Source: Smallanthus sonchifolius
Lineage: Eukaryota; Streptophyta; Magnoliopsida; Asterales; Asteraceae
NCBI GenBank assembly: GCA_023525975.1
Contig: CM042022.1
Span: forward strand, 64,500,001-64,564,000
Length of the DNA stretch: 64,000 bases
Reading direction: 5' to 3'
The position numbers and the translations under genes were made by a program. Below are positions 11,291 through 22,114 of the stretch, one piece after another (within the stretch, counting starts at the first letter, position 1; each line of letters opens with the position of its first letter). The notes under the pieces are model-generated. The model searched no databases. It was given only the letters and a program-made list of their open reading frames with translations, and was not told where the DNA came from.

Positions 11291-12545
11291 GGTCCGTGTA
11301 CTAGACCCAGTTCGAAACGTTTTGACATGATACAGCAGAGGGACCGGGTTTGGTTTACTGCGTGAGCAAAAAGACCGGAACCTATGGGTTTCGAACCCAC
11401 ACCATCTGGTCCGATGGTGCAATGACTTAGCTAGTCGGACCAGATGGTTTTGCTGGTTAAGTATAGATGTTAAATACATTAAATACGCTAAACGATTTGA
11501 TTTAGAAATCTGAATTTGAACCCGTATGAACAAGCCTTAATCTCCAAGTAAACACGAAATGAATGACACGATTTATACCTCAAATGGTCAAGTGTAGGAG
11601 GCCGACGGCTAGCGGGTCAGAAACGAGGATCTGGGTGCTCGATTGAGTTGCAGGGTTGAAGTGAGGATCAAATGAGGGTGAAGAGAGTTTGTAATATGTT
11701 ATACGGTGGTGTGTGAGTGAATTACATCATCCAATTCCACTATAAATATAGGATTCGATTAAAGGTTTGACTGTGACAGTTGTCCGAACGGATTACGCGT
11801 TAATTCGATCAATTGGGTGTGAATTGCATCATGGATGTGGTCTGGATTCATGCGTAATTAGCCTACGCATGATTTGCTGTCAAAAACACGTTTCAATTTC
11901 ATGAATTCTTTCCTGATTTAGCCTAGTTTGACTCTGCCGAGTCAAGCTCGTTTGATTTTTGAATTCGAGCGCGTAATGTGATCGAATTGAACTCAAATTG
12001 GGCCTGGGGATGATATACGATTGATTACCTATGCATGGGGACCCAAGGTCAACATCGCCTACGGTCTTGATTTGTATGATTCTTGGGCTATTTGACTTTA
12101 AAAAGTCAAACTGATGAAGAATGGTCAACATTGAGGTCAAAGGGTCAACTTTCAATGATGATGGTTCAATCTTGAGGGTTCCAATGCTTAAGTGAGAGTT
12201 CAAATGAAACAAGATGGGGTCCAATACTTTAATTATTTGATTTATATAAATATCAAATTTTTATTTATATAGGAAATAGATTTTCATTTTAATAATAGTA
12301 CAAATTATATAAATGGTCATTTAATTAAATGCATGTGTACTTATTCATTTGTTTATAACTAAATATATGTATGTATGGAATATATGTAATGGAAAATAGG
12401 ATGTAAAAGTGAGGTTGAAATAATAAATACGTGTTTAAAGTAGTTAATGGTTGTGTCACATTGTGTTGAACAAGTATAGGATTTCGAGTGTTTTAATAAT
12501 CAAAGAAAAATTTTATAGACTGAAAATCATGGATGTTACAGATAA

Positions 12546-13107
12546 GATAGTGAAACTAATGAGTTAAATAATCTAAATAAATTTATTGAAAAACCCTTTT
12601 TTTAAATTTTAATTAACATAGAGGGAGTGTTTCAAAAGAAAAAAAATATAATGGCTAGATTATTTAGTAATTAGGCCAAGGTTTGATTAAATTTAACGAA
12701 GCAAAAGTCATAATTTATTTAGATAATGTTTTATAAAACGAGTCGTGTTTAAGTTTTCTTTCGAAGTAAAAAGGTTTGTTGAAAATTTTTATATTCCAAA
12801 TAATATTTATAAACTAAGTGTTTGATAGGTGCTTTGCATGAGCAAAATAACGATGTTGTTTAAATCAAATAATAAAATGGTTAGTTTGCAAGGGAGGTTT
12901 AGGTACGCGTACTAATTTGTAATGAATGAGAAGGTGATGTTTGGGTGATCTTGATGAAAATATGAATGTAATATTGAATCAACGAGTAATGGTATTAAAG
13001 TTGTAAAATAAAACTTAGCATTTAATGATAAAAATGTCAAAAGCTTAATCCAAACATAAGGTAGCGGTTTCAAATGGAAATTTAAAGACAAAAGCAGAAC
13101 AATCCAG
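12546..13107 (-). other. E3 interior, AT-rich, no gene
   Basis: Follows the right GATAA repeat of SL. In E2 the gag gene lies downstream of the extra ORF, but here no Gag or pol coding is visible, so that part is deleted or replaced. Confidence 0.45.
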
Positions 13108-13710
13108 CTAGCGTCTCAGATAGCTCTCAACGAGGAAACATATGAGCACCAAGACGAACATTGCTATGGTCACTCGGATAGAAAACCGTGCCTCAGCTCT
13201 TGCTGCTTCCCCGCATGCAACAAGTATCTCCATGTCTTCTTCCAGGTTTGTAATTTTCTCCTCCTGGCACCACACTTGATTTCCTAGGTTGTTGATTCTT
13301 TGACCTAGCAGGTCGTGTCTTATCCTGTGCTCCATCCCTTGTCTCACAAACTCTAAGGTTCTCACGTACTGGTGGATGGCATCAAATGGGACTCCCATAG
13401 CACTAGTGGGTGCCATGGTTTGCCTTGCCCTTGGGCCAGGGTGATATGGGTCGGGTGCTAGGTAGGGGTCTCTCATAGGGGGTGGTAACTGGTTGTGTAG
13501 ATAGGGTGCCTGATACGGGTTTCTTGATGGAGGTGATCCAAATGTTTGAAGTCGTGGGCCAGTGTTCCTAATCCAGTCTGCTCTTATGTCAAACCTTGCT
13601 CTAGCAGCTGGGGGTGTTGGTGATCGATAGTCTGGTGATCCATTGATTTCTTCCTGTTCAGACTTTGTTCCGGGATAGTATACCGGGGAGGGATGAGAGT
13701 AGGAGTCCAT
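13108..13710 (-). CDS. E3 extra ORF: proline-rich, coiled-coil, C-terminal membrane helix
   Basis: An intact 200-codon frame between the E3 primer site and the place where gag should be. The first half is rich in Pro, Tyr and Arg (PYLAPDPYHPGP). Residues about 105-165 look helical or coiled-coil. Residues about 177-195 (TIAMFVLVLICFLVESY) form one hydrophobic segment followed by LRR, a typical tail anchor. I do not recognise a family and there are no catalytic motifs. It is unlike Gag and has no zinc knuckle. It is element-encoded by position and orientation. Its openness, next to lost gag-pol, is notable but could be chance in a fairly recent insertion. Confidence 0.6.
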   Translation of the reverse strand: MDSYSHPSPVYYPGTKSEQEEINGSPDYRSPTPPAARARFDIRADWIRNTGPRLQTFGSPPSRNPYQAPYLHNQLPPPMRDPYLAPDPYHPGPRARQTMAPTSAMGVPFDAIHQYVRTLEFVRQGMEHRIRHDLLGQRINNLGNQVWCQEEKITNLEEDMEILVACGEAARAEARFSIRVTIAMFVLVLICFLVESYLRR

Positions 13711-14491
13711 GTCTAGCAGGAAAAGGGAAAAGATTGTATGTGGTATATAAAAATATACTAAGTGTTAGATATAGGAGTTTTCATAAATTTAGAGTTTGAC
13801 TAGTCATAACACCGAGTCTTTAGAATAGTATTTTAGAAGTAACACTTGACCTATAAGTAGTGTATCCATGAAGAGAATTCCCAAGAAAGAGGGGTGGGTC
13901 ACAAGGGACATACTTAAGTACCCGGTCTTTCCTTAGACAGAATCTCTCATGGGTCTACACACACTCTTCCAGCCATCATGTACTAACAACACTATTGTTT
14001 AGACTCATGGTCACGAGGAGGATCATTTTGGATTAGGCTTTGAGGCCTAAGGGTGAGGTTCATATATTCTAGTGGGCTTCCTCTTCTTGGAGGGTAGGTG
14101 GGCTCCTTAGTTTCTTATTAATGGCCATTAGGCCCAAAGGTTTGAGTTTTGTCCATAAAGGATGATGGTGACATAGTGTGTAAGGATGTGGGTGTATAAA
14201 GACTTTAGGTATGGGTAAGTGTGTGGTAAAACTTAGGATAACACTTAATGGAATCAAATAGGTATCATGTATATAGAAATGTAAAGTAGTGTAGTACATA
14301 GACTATCATGTATTGTATCATGCGATGTAATACATAGAATATCATGTAAGATAATCACACAATGTACTAAACATGTAGCATTTAGTAATGTAGCAAATAC
14401 CGTGTAACATGGATCATGGCATAAGATGGGTGTCCTAAATTTTTATTGTCTAGGTCATGTGTGTCTAATAACCTAATTCCCTATAACCAAG
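13711..14491 (-). other. E3 untranslated leader
   Basis: No credible ORF. The part near the primer site aligns with the E1 leader (shared GGGTGTCCTAAA, TCTAATAACCTAA and CCCTATAACCAAGG). Confidence 0.6.
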
Positions 14492-14503
14492 GCTCTGATA
14501 CCA
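14492..14503 (-). other. E3 primer binding site (initiator tRNA-Met)
   Basis: Minus strand TGGTATCAGAGC, three bases from the LTR end, identical to E1 and E2. Confidence 0.92.
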
Positions 14504-14506
14504 ATC

Positions 14507-15378
14507 TGTCACACCCCAACCGACGGCGGAAACGTCGGGGCGGGACATGGAGACTGTTTATGAGAACATGGTTGACTATGTTGTAATATATTCAAGCATC
14601 AAGTTTCATTTCAAGTTCAACCAAACAAAATTCAACAATTACAAGAAATGGAAATACATAACGAGTTCTTTTATTTTAATAACTAGGTCCATAACTTAAG
14701 TGTAGCAAACTTGATCAATCTCAAACATTCGTACCTGAAACATGGTTAAAACAATGTCAACTAAAAAGTTGGTGAGCATACATAGGTTATGACTCTAAAT
14801 AGTATCATTGTGTTGTGTGCATACAATCCATACATATCATGGTTAATAAGGCAAATATGGAGAGTTACTATTGTGAAACCAAATTGTACAATCAAACCTT
14901 TGTAACTAGCATGCAAAAACCAAAATGTGTTGTCGGTAACAATCACCCTACCTGTGTGGGTTTGTCAGACTCAGTAGATCTATCATTGTTAACCATCGGC
15001 TTGTATAGTTAATGATTGCACATGTAAATTGCACACAAAGTAGTTTACACACCTAGTACTCAAACATAAGGCTCAAATTTGTACACATGAATGTAGAGTG
15101 GAATTGTATTGTGTAATTTGTAACATTGTATAATTGAAACTCATGTGCCACCCCAAAATATGAAAAATATATATAGGGTGCTTCCCCAATATATATATAT
15201 ATAATAAGGATGTAAAATCCTTTGAATTAAAGATGTGTGTGTACACAAAACAAAATAATTTTATGAGAAACTTGAATTATAATGTGTGTATAGATAATAT
15301 AGGTTATTGCACTAGAATTGGAAATTGAACTGTCGTTTATTGCACTGAAACAAATACGTGAAAATCAGAAATGTTACA
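14507..15378 (-). repeat. E3 5' LTR, short form (872 bp)
   Basis: Plus strand TGTCACACCCC to AAATGTTACA. The first about 500 bp align with SL and E1, and the last about 100 bp align with their ends. The missing middle makes it roughly a third of the family length. It abuts copia coding sequence at 15379, so E3 inserted into C1. The flanking AGAAA (15379-15383) would be the target duplication, but its partner is not found. Confidence 0.75.
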
Positions 15379-16366
15379 AGAAAGCTTAACCTTAGAATGT
15401 GAATTCTCTTTGAATCCAACTTTAGGTTTCTCAACAACTTGTGAATTAACCACTTGCTTTCTACTACCAGGTTGAACAAACCCTGATTTGCTAATACTAA
15501 CTCCAACATCCACGTGATGTTTCACATCTTTCTTAAACCCAGATGGTTTAACAAAAGTCTTTCTTGGTACATTATGTTTCACCAGTTTATGCCACACCAG
15601 GTCTTTTCAGAATCTTAACACCTTGAGACTTTGAATGACTATCAACATATTGAAGAATGGGCTTTGATTTCTCTTGAATGATGGTATTTTTCTCCTTGTT
15701 CATATAAGGACAATTCACCAAAATATGACCTACGTCATTACAGTGAAAACACACCCTTCTTTCTCTGTACTCTCTCACATAAGAAACCCTTCTTGAACTA
15801 GAAGAACTTCCAAATGTATAACCTTCAGAAGATTTTACTTCAACAACCTCTTGTTTCTTTGGAACATACATCTTCTTCGACGATTCACCAACATAAACGT
15901 CCTTACTTTGAGCCTGAACAACCATTGACTTTTCCAGATTCACCTTTTGTTTGATAAACTCAGTTGTTGATTTATTTTCAACTTTAGAAACTTCATCTTT
16001 AATTTCACCAGCACTAACAAACACTTTCTTTTCAATCACCGGCTTTGATTGTACAACCTCATCAGGTTCTGTCAGTATACAACGATCTCTCATCACCTGC
16101 TTAATCACTTTTGGTTCTTCAATTGTAACTTCTTTAGGAACACCTTCAATATTGACTTCATCAAACTCTTCATCATCAGTATCAGTTTCATATACCATCT
16201 CTTCACCAGTCACAGGACTAACTTTAAGCATTGTCTTTGGTTCTAAATCCTCATCCTTTACAACAACTGGTTCAACGGTATAATTGCTATTAAACGGTGG
16301 AGGTACACATCCAACACCACCAACTCTTCTACTTTGATCAATGTTGTCATTGTAATATCCCATCAA
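15379..16366 (-). pseudogene. gag: C1 gag-pol, region with second zinc knuckle
   Basis: Open from 16366 to 15587, then a +1/-1 shift into the frame covering 15597-15379. It shows a long acidic, lysine-rich linker (EEMVYETDTDDEEFDEV) and one CCHC knuckle, CFHCNDVGHILVNC, near 15690-15735. The downstream basic stretch (VKHNVPRKTFVKPSGFKKD) resembles the linker before copia protease. E3 cuts it at 15379. Confidence 0.75.
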
Positions 16367-16749
16367 GAATGATGAATTTCCAAAATTTCTATCTTTCGGT
16401 GTAACCTAACAATCTCTTCCTCAGATTCAGTAAGTTTCTTATCTTTCTTAGCAATAATTGTGTTTCTTTTCTCAATTTCTTCAAAAGACATGTCCAGATG
16501 ATATGCCTTTTCTTTCACCTTCAAGGTTAAAGAATTAATATCCCTTTTCAAAGACTCAATCCTTTCCACACATAGCTTCTCATTGTCTCTAAAAGTTTGA
16601 TTCACAGTAAACATTGATTTCATATCACAAATCAAATTTGTGTTATCATCCATGACTTTCAACATTTTCTCCTTCACTGAAACACAGTTGTAACATAACA
16701 TTTCACAGACAGAATCTTTTACCTTTGTAGGATTGAATGTGTCTGCCAT
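16363..16749 (-). pseudogene. gag: C1 gag coiled-coil segment
   Basis: A 128-codon stretch, almost all heptad-like (NDNEKLCVERIESLKRDIN; EEEIVRLHRKIEILE), overlapping the next frame by four bases, so a frameshift separates them. In related copia Gag proteins a coiled coil sits between the two zinc-knuckle regions. Confidence 0.7.
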
Positions 16750-17095
16750 GAAGACATACTCCTTTGTGTTTGGAATATCTTCTTTTAATTCTGATTATCT
16801 TTTCTTCAGCACTATCTCTTCTTTAGAAGAACTTGTCGAGGACTTGTTATCATCAGAAAGAACTTCATTACACACACTATCTTCAGAATTGCTTTCATAA
16901 ACTTCTTCATTTGACTTTCAACATCACATACAGAACACTCTTCTTCACTCGAACTGCTTGAACTATCATCTCTAGAAGAATCAGATGTGTGAATTTCAGC
17001 AACAAATGCCTGACTTACTGTTCCAACCAGATCATCTAGATGAATTCCCCAGTCATAATTATCATCTCCTTGAACAACTAAAGCAGATGATGTTG
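16750..17095 (-). pseudogene. gag: C1 gag acidic/Ser-rich linker, frameshifted
   Basis: No long ORF, but minus-strand translation shows a typical copia Gag string (ALVVQGDDNYDWGIHLDDL) followed by a Ser/Asp/Glu-rich run (SSRDDSSSSSSEEECS). It joins the segments on both sides. Confidence 0.6.
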
Positions 17096-17641
17096 CTAAA
17101 TTTCTAGAATTCCATTGATGTTGTCTGTTTCCTTGAAAATTATTTTCTTTTGAGAATCAATCTCAACTTTTGGCTTGTTACATTCCTTGGCAAAGTGACC
17201 ATACTCTTCACAGTTATAACAACGGACTTCTGATTTGTCAAAAACCATCTTGGTCCTGCTGTTTGAACCAATATACTTTCTTCCTGTCTTTTTCAGAAAA
17301 TCATTTGCATGTCTCATAATCATAGCCATATTCCATTGAATATTCATTTCCTCTAGATCAATTGGATCTATTTGCTTGTAGTTTTCTTCAATGGCTTCTG
17401 GATCATGAATCTTCCCACCAATAAAATTTCCATAGGATGCTATGAATGAAGAAAACATTGCCATGTAATCCTCAGCAACTCTTTGATTCACTTGATGAGA
17501 ACCACTTGAATGACCTCCAGATAAAGTTTTAGTTTGAGGAGAAAAACCAGACTGATATGAATACCCAGAAGAATTATCAACATGACAATCTTGTCCTTCA
17601 ACAGAAAACAAAGCAACTCCAGATCCCGATTTTGTAGACAC
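17096..17641 (-). pseudogene. gag: C1 gag with first zinc knuckle
   Basis: Conserved copia Gag features: DPIDLEEMNIQWNMAMIMRH, FLKKTGRKYIG, then zinc knuckle CYNCEEYGHFAKEC near 17185-17225. The upstream end is cut by E4. About 100 residues expected between here and the piece at 24823 are missing, so the E4 insertion was followed by a deletion. Confidence 0.8.
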
Positions 17642-17642
17642 T

Positions 17643-18880
17643 TTTGCTTAGTAAAACATGCGAGTATGTACGATTGCCCCAAAACAGTAAAACGTTTAAA
17701 AAGATGGGATTAGAAACTCACCGGTTACGCTAAATCCCAATCGTTGCTCTACACCCCGTCCATTCATGCTCGAAGCTCGAACCTGTCAATGGATGATCCC
17801 ATGATCAGACACGTTCAAAAGATACATTGAATAACGTAAAACTATAACTAACCCCCAATGCTCGGCTCGTCATTCCAACGTCTCTTCCCCACGAGACCCA
17901 GCTTCCTGGTTCATGTGTAACATCGTCTCCCGTTCGTAACAGGACCTGTGCACCCGAGTCCCCGCTTACGTGCATGCACCTGCACGTGCCAGGCAAACCC
18001 TAATTCCACGAACATGTGCTCACCCAAGCCGGTTTCCTACCCATGCATGTATGCCCGTCAAGCGTAAACCGTAACTGTCACCATCATCCTGTGCTATCAT
18101 CTTCCTCGTCGGGCAACCCTAGCCGAGTACCACCTCCACCGGCTCCGCGTCCAGTCCTGCTCACCACCGTGCCGTGTCTCGTCCACCGATCACCTCTAAT
18201 CACCACAGCCACGCATCCCGTCTTCATCCATGCGCCAATTCTAGCCGGCTCCATTATCTCTGGTTACTTCCGAGACCACCGCGTTAGCTGCTATGTTCGT
18301 CCTCCGCAGCCCCACGAGGTCACCCATCACCAAGCGCCACCGCCTTCGTCACCCTTGTGCCCGTATCCCCGTGCTCCTTCTCAAATACTCGATGCTACTA
18401 TGCTCGTCTTCGTTCCGGCCACCACCTCTCATCTTGTTCTCGGCCACGAATAAAAGACCCAAATGCTAATCGAGTTCCATACCAAGGAAAACACAAACGA
18501 ACATGCGTAAAAGCATAAAGGAGGAATACCTTGCTTAAACGTGGGGTTATCCGCTCGGATCCATCGCGAACCCTCCTCCTCCGGCGTCTCTCTCTTCTCC
18601 TTTCTTTCTCACTGCTGTCGTCCGATGCAAGCCTAGGCCGATTAGCCTAGGGTTTGCGCAAAGAGGGTTTTTAAATCTCTTAACGTTTCGTTTCGGGTCC
18701 CGCCTAAACTCCTTTGATGCGTTTCCAACTCAAACCTTTAAAATAACGGCTAAATGGGTCCTTTAACCTTATACACTAAGCACCACGTGAAACCGTTATA
18801 CTCAAAGTGGTAGAGGAAATAAGGCCATGTTCCCTCATTGACCCGACCCATTTAGATAGATAAGTTTTCAGGATGTTACA
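17643..18880 (-). repeat. E4 3' LTR, truncated
   Basis: Aligns with 23645-24822 of the 5' LTR, starting at TTTGCTTAGTRAAACATGCG and ending GGATGTTACA. The outer about 1.5 kb is missing. The 145-codon plus-strand Pro/Ser/His-rich frame at 18016-18453 is broken in the sister LTR, so it is not a gene. Confidence 0.85.
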
Positions 18881-21049
18881 AGTCTACCCCCTAAAAGAGG
18901 ATCCATCCTCGAATGCTGCGTCGGTACAAACCAACACAACCCATCCTTCTATTCGTGTTTGTGCACCAAAACCCTTAGGTGTCATTTACTCGTTGTATAC
19001 ATCAACACAGTCTCCTTACGCTACATCTAGGTCACCATTCCTAGTGTTCAAAGACGTTTGCTCTGTTCCCCACTTTCGACTATGGGATTTGTAGGTTTCA
19101 CCTACTGATTCCCTTATTTCTCATTCCTTAGCCAAACGACCGCATCTGCCACTATTGCTATACCAGCTCACGATACAATTGCCTTTGTCCCTCGTATAAC
19201 CCTAATGAACTCATCATTCCGAAGATCATCCTCCCAAGTAGGCTCCACACTTTGATCGTCATCCCGCGATGATTTCCCAAACTCAAGTCCACTGCCTACC
19301 CATAAGGGTATTACTTCTGTTCTTCTTCGATGATCTCCAGGAGCTTGTGTAATGCTACACTGGTCTCTACTAAATTTCTCTACTATAGTATCCCTTTACT
19401 TCATTATCATGCCTTCCATACGTCCCTTAAGTACGTATACACACCCAACACTAGGGTCGTCCTCAATAGCTCTCGATGTTTCTCAAAAGTTCACTTATTA
19501 CCACCATGCCTGTTACAACAGCCACACTCTTACTTTACTTGTATGCTCCACAGGAGCTCGCTTTAAGCTAGTCTTACGCTTACCAGCGTAGGCGTCTCCT
19601 TCCCAGTCATTTACGTGCAATCCTGCACTTACCCCTTCTGGGTTTCACTTTTCTCGTTGTTGCCCTACTATTACCATGCGATTACCGACCGCATCTAATT
19701 TATCATGTAGGCACATGAAGTTCGCCTGCTCACAAACCTTAGCTATATGTCGTCTCTTTCAGGGAAAAACATCCCTATTCCTCTGGTACCTCACCTCGAC
19801 TGAATTCTTCTTATGGAACGTGTCCCATGAAGGTCCTTCGTCACCTTGTTATCTTCGTGCTGAAATCTTCAGCGTCATCACCTTTACCTCATCATAAACA
19901 TTTTGGGTCAAGTGTCCACATAAACGCTTTCATCATTTACTCTCACAGCTCCGCCCATTGGCTTCGTTCTCCGAATTCCCGAGATATAAGCATAGGCATC
20001 TCATAAGAGCACCCCACTGATCGTCTAGAAAGACGTCAAAACTTCTCGCATCACCTCGATGTATTAGCGTCGAGAAAATCGTCAAGATAGAAATACTATA
20101 CTTGCGCACACAGACCTCCAGTCCTATGCACGACTAAGCGTGTACTACAAAGACACACACCGACACACATAACTACAGAACACACATTGTTTTACACATG
20201 TACTAGTAACCCCAAACTCTAAACGCACATCACGTGCATCCACATAACTCCTAGATCTGAGTAAATCTATGTGCATACAATATGACCTCGTCATTTATCG
20301 ATACACAAACTCCTGAACCTTACCTCTTACTCAGTACAACGGTAGCCCCTGCCACACGTCATCATATACTCGTACATAGTTTACTCGGTCGTACCCCTAC
20401 TGGTCGTACCCATACTTCAAGATGACACACTACTCAGTATAGACACAAAACATCACTCTAAACATTCATACACACAAGATATAAAATATCTTACTTCCCC
20501 GTAGGATCTGGTACTGAACATGTATACCTATACATAAGGTATGTAACTACAATTTCCCACAGGACCTCGTCCTGAACATTTATACATACTAAAGATGTAT
20601 ATTTAAGATTTCCCACAGGACTTCGTCTTGAGCAACTACACCAGGTGCAACACACCCCTTATACTTCAAACATCACCTAAACTTAACACATAGGTGACAC
20701 TATCTTAAGACCGTAGACACACACAAATAATCAAAACTCAGGTCTACACATGTCTACTCATACAGTCTAATCAACCAAGCTCTAGCATCACATCAAATAT
20801 TACATTTAGTATGAACTCACGTTGTTCAAAAGGTAATCACATAATCACACATAATTTACACTGCACCACCAATAGCAAGCTATCACACATGCAACTATCA
20901 TTAACTATGTTTCAAACCATCACATGGTAAGATTCACTGTCAAGGTTAAAAATAAGCAATTGAAAACTAAGAACAAGTATTTTGTCACAAAAGTGCCTGA
21001 CGGCCCCTACTCAAGATGCTCTTGTCCTCGCGTGGTAACCACCACTGCT
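18881..21049 (-). other. E4 interior, no gene
   Basis: Starts with the polypurine tract (minus CTTTTAGGGGGTAGACT, 18881-18897). The rest is low-complexity C/T/A-rich plus-strand sequence with only short frames. About 20494-20633 has three spaced copies of a TTCCC-CAGGACYTCGTCYTG word whose core AGGAC-GTCCT is palindromic. Confidence 0.6.
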
Positions 21050-21577
21050 CTAACTACTGAACAAGTCAAAGTTATCACCCACTTGTTCCACTTCGTCAGA
21101 TTCCTCCAGCCATCCGTTTCCCGATCCCGAATCCTGCCTCGGAGGCTGATGCCTAACCGCAAATGCATTCCTTCCTCGCCAACCACTTCTCTTGTAAAAG
21201 GAGCTACTGAGTCCACCTCTCTTAGTTGCCCTGGTAGTACTGGGGGCAATAGGCGCCGGAAGCGCTAGAATCACCTCCGGTGTTGGTAGCTCCTGCTCAT
21301 CCTCAGCCGCCGATGGAACCACCGTCAATGGAACAGGTGCTAAGATCCATCTTTTCCCAAAGATAACTATACGAACAGCAGCCGCACGTCTAGCCCGCCG
21401 TTCTATCAACCTCTTGATGAGAGCTCCCCACCTAATCCATCTAGTCCGAATCGTCATGGCCATCAGTATCGGCACAAGATAGAACGTTTGAGTGATTACT
21501 ACGGGCGTCAAATTCAGAATATGAGAGTAATCATAGACTGCCAAATCACTGTGATCAAATGCAATTTGGTGGTCCAC
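21050..21577 (-). CDS. E4 possible extra ORF, basic N-half
   Basis: A 175-codon frame about 520 bases after the primer site, the same relative place as the extra ORFs of E2 and E3. It has an Arg-rich stretch (WGALIKRLIERRARRAAAVR, residues about 50-70), then a Pro/Ala part and a basic Ser/Gly part with an acidic end. There is no recognised domain. C+G content is higher here than around it. It may be a real element protein or chance. Confidence 0.35.
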   Translation of the reverse strand: MDHQIAFDHSDLAVYDYSHILNLTPVVITQTFYLVPILMAMTIRTRWIRWGALIKRLIERRARRAAAVRIVIFGKRWILAPVPLTVVPSAAEDEQELPTPEVILALPAPIAPSTTRATKRGGLSSSFYKRSGWRGRNAFAVRHQPPRQDSGSGNGWLEESDEVEQVGDNFDLFSS

Positions 21578-22099
21578 ATTACTGCTTGGAATCTAAACCT
21601 TCCCCATCGTATTCACACTAGCTTTCTCACACACCCCGGATGCACATGCATCCCACGCAACTCACATAGCACTACACAATAATATAGCAAGTCATCATCT
21701 TTATCACAATTTCACACCATCTAAGGTTACACAAAAAATTACTAAATCATATCGACACACCAAACTATCTCACATAGTTACAATTAATGCTACTCCACAT
21801 TACTCAACTCACATCATGGTCTCATTTAATCACACCACACAACTTCACGTAGTTCTACATACTATTACAACACATAGAACACATCGTTATCCCACACGGA
21901 ACCATAAATCACTTACTCACACCAATCGCTTTACCTAGTGTAACACTACACAAATGGTAAATAATTACTGCTCAACTCAAAAGACGTACCTCTTGGCTCG
22001 CGGTTACTCGTGGTGGCATTCGTTTCACCCTTGTCCTATTTTCAGTTTAAGTTAAGGCATTTTATTTGTTTAAAAACACCAGTTTTCTCTTAAACCTCG

Positions 22100-22111
22100 G
22101 CTCTGATACCA
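22100..22111 (-). other. E4 primer binding site (initiator tRNA-Met)
   Basis: Minus strand TGGTATCAGAGC, three bases after the LTR end (CCTTACA-AGT). Confidence 0.9.
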
Positions 22112-22114
22112 ACT

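Larger units (their letters stand above)
9623..12540 (-). repeat. SL: solo LTR of the TGTCACACCCC family
   Basis: A 2918-bp LTR running TGTCACACCCC to GGATGTTACA (plus strand), with no internal region on either side. It is flanked by GATAA at 9618-9622 and 12541-12545. A solo LTR with an intact target duplication is the expected product of recombination between the two LTRs of one element. The start matches E1 5621 and E3 14507. It contains long TA runs and two tRNA-like modules. Confidence 0.93.

Noticed and set aside
18016..18453. 145-codon proline/histidine-rich plus-strand ORF
   Set aside because: It lies in the E4 LTR, and the sister LTR at 24040-24420 breaks the frame.
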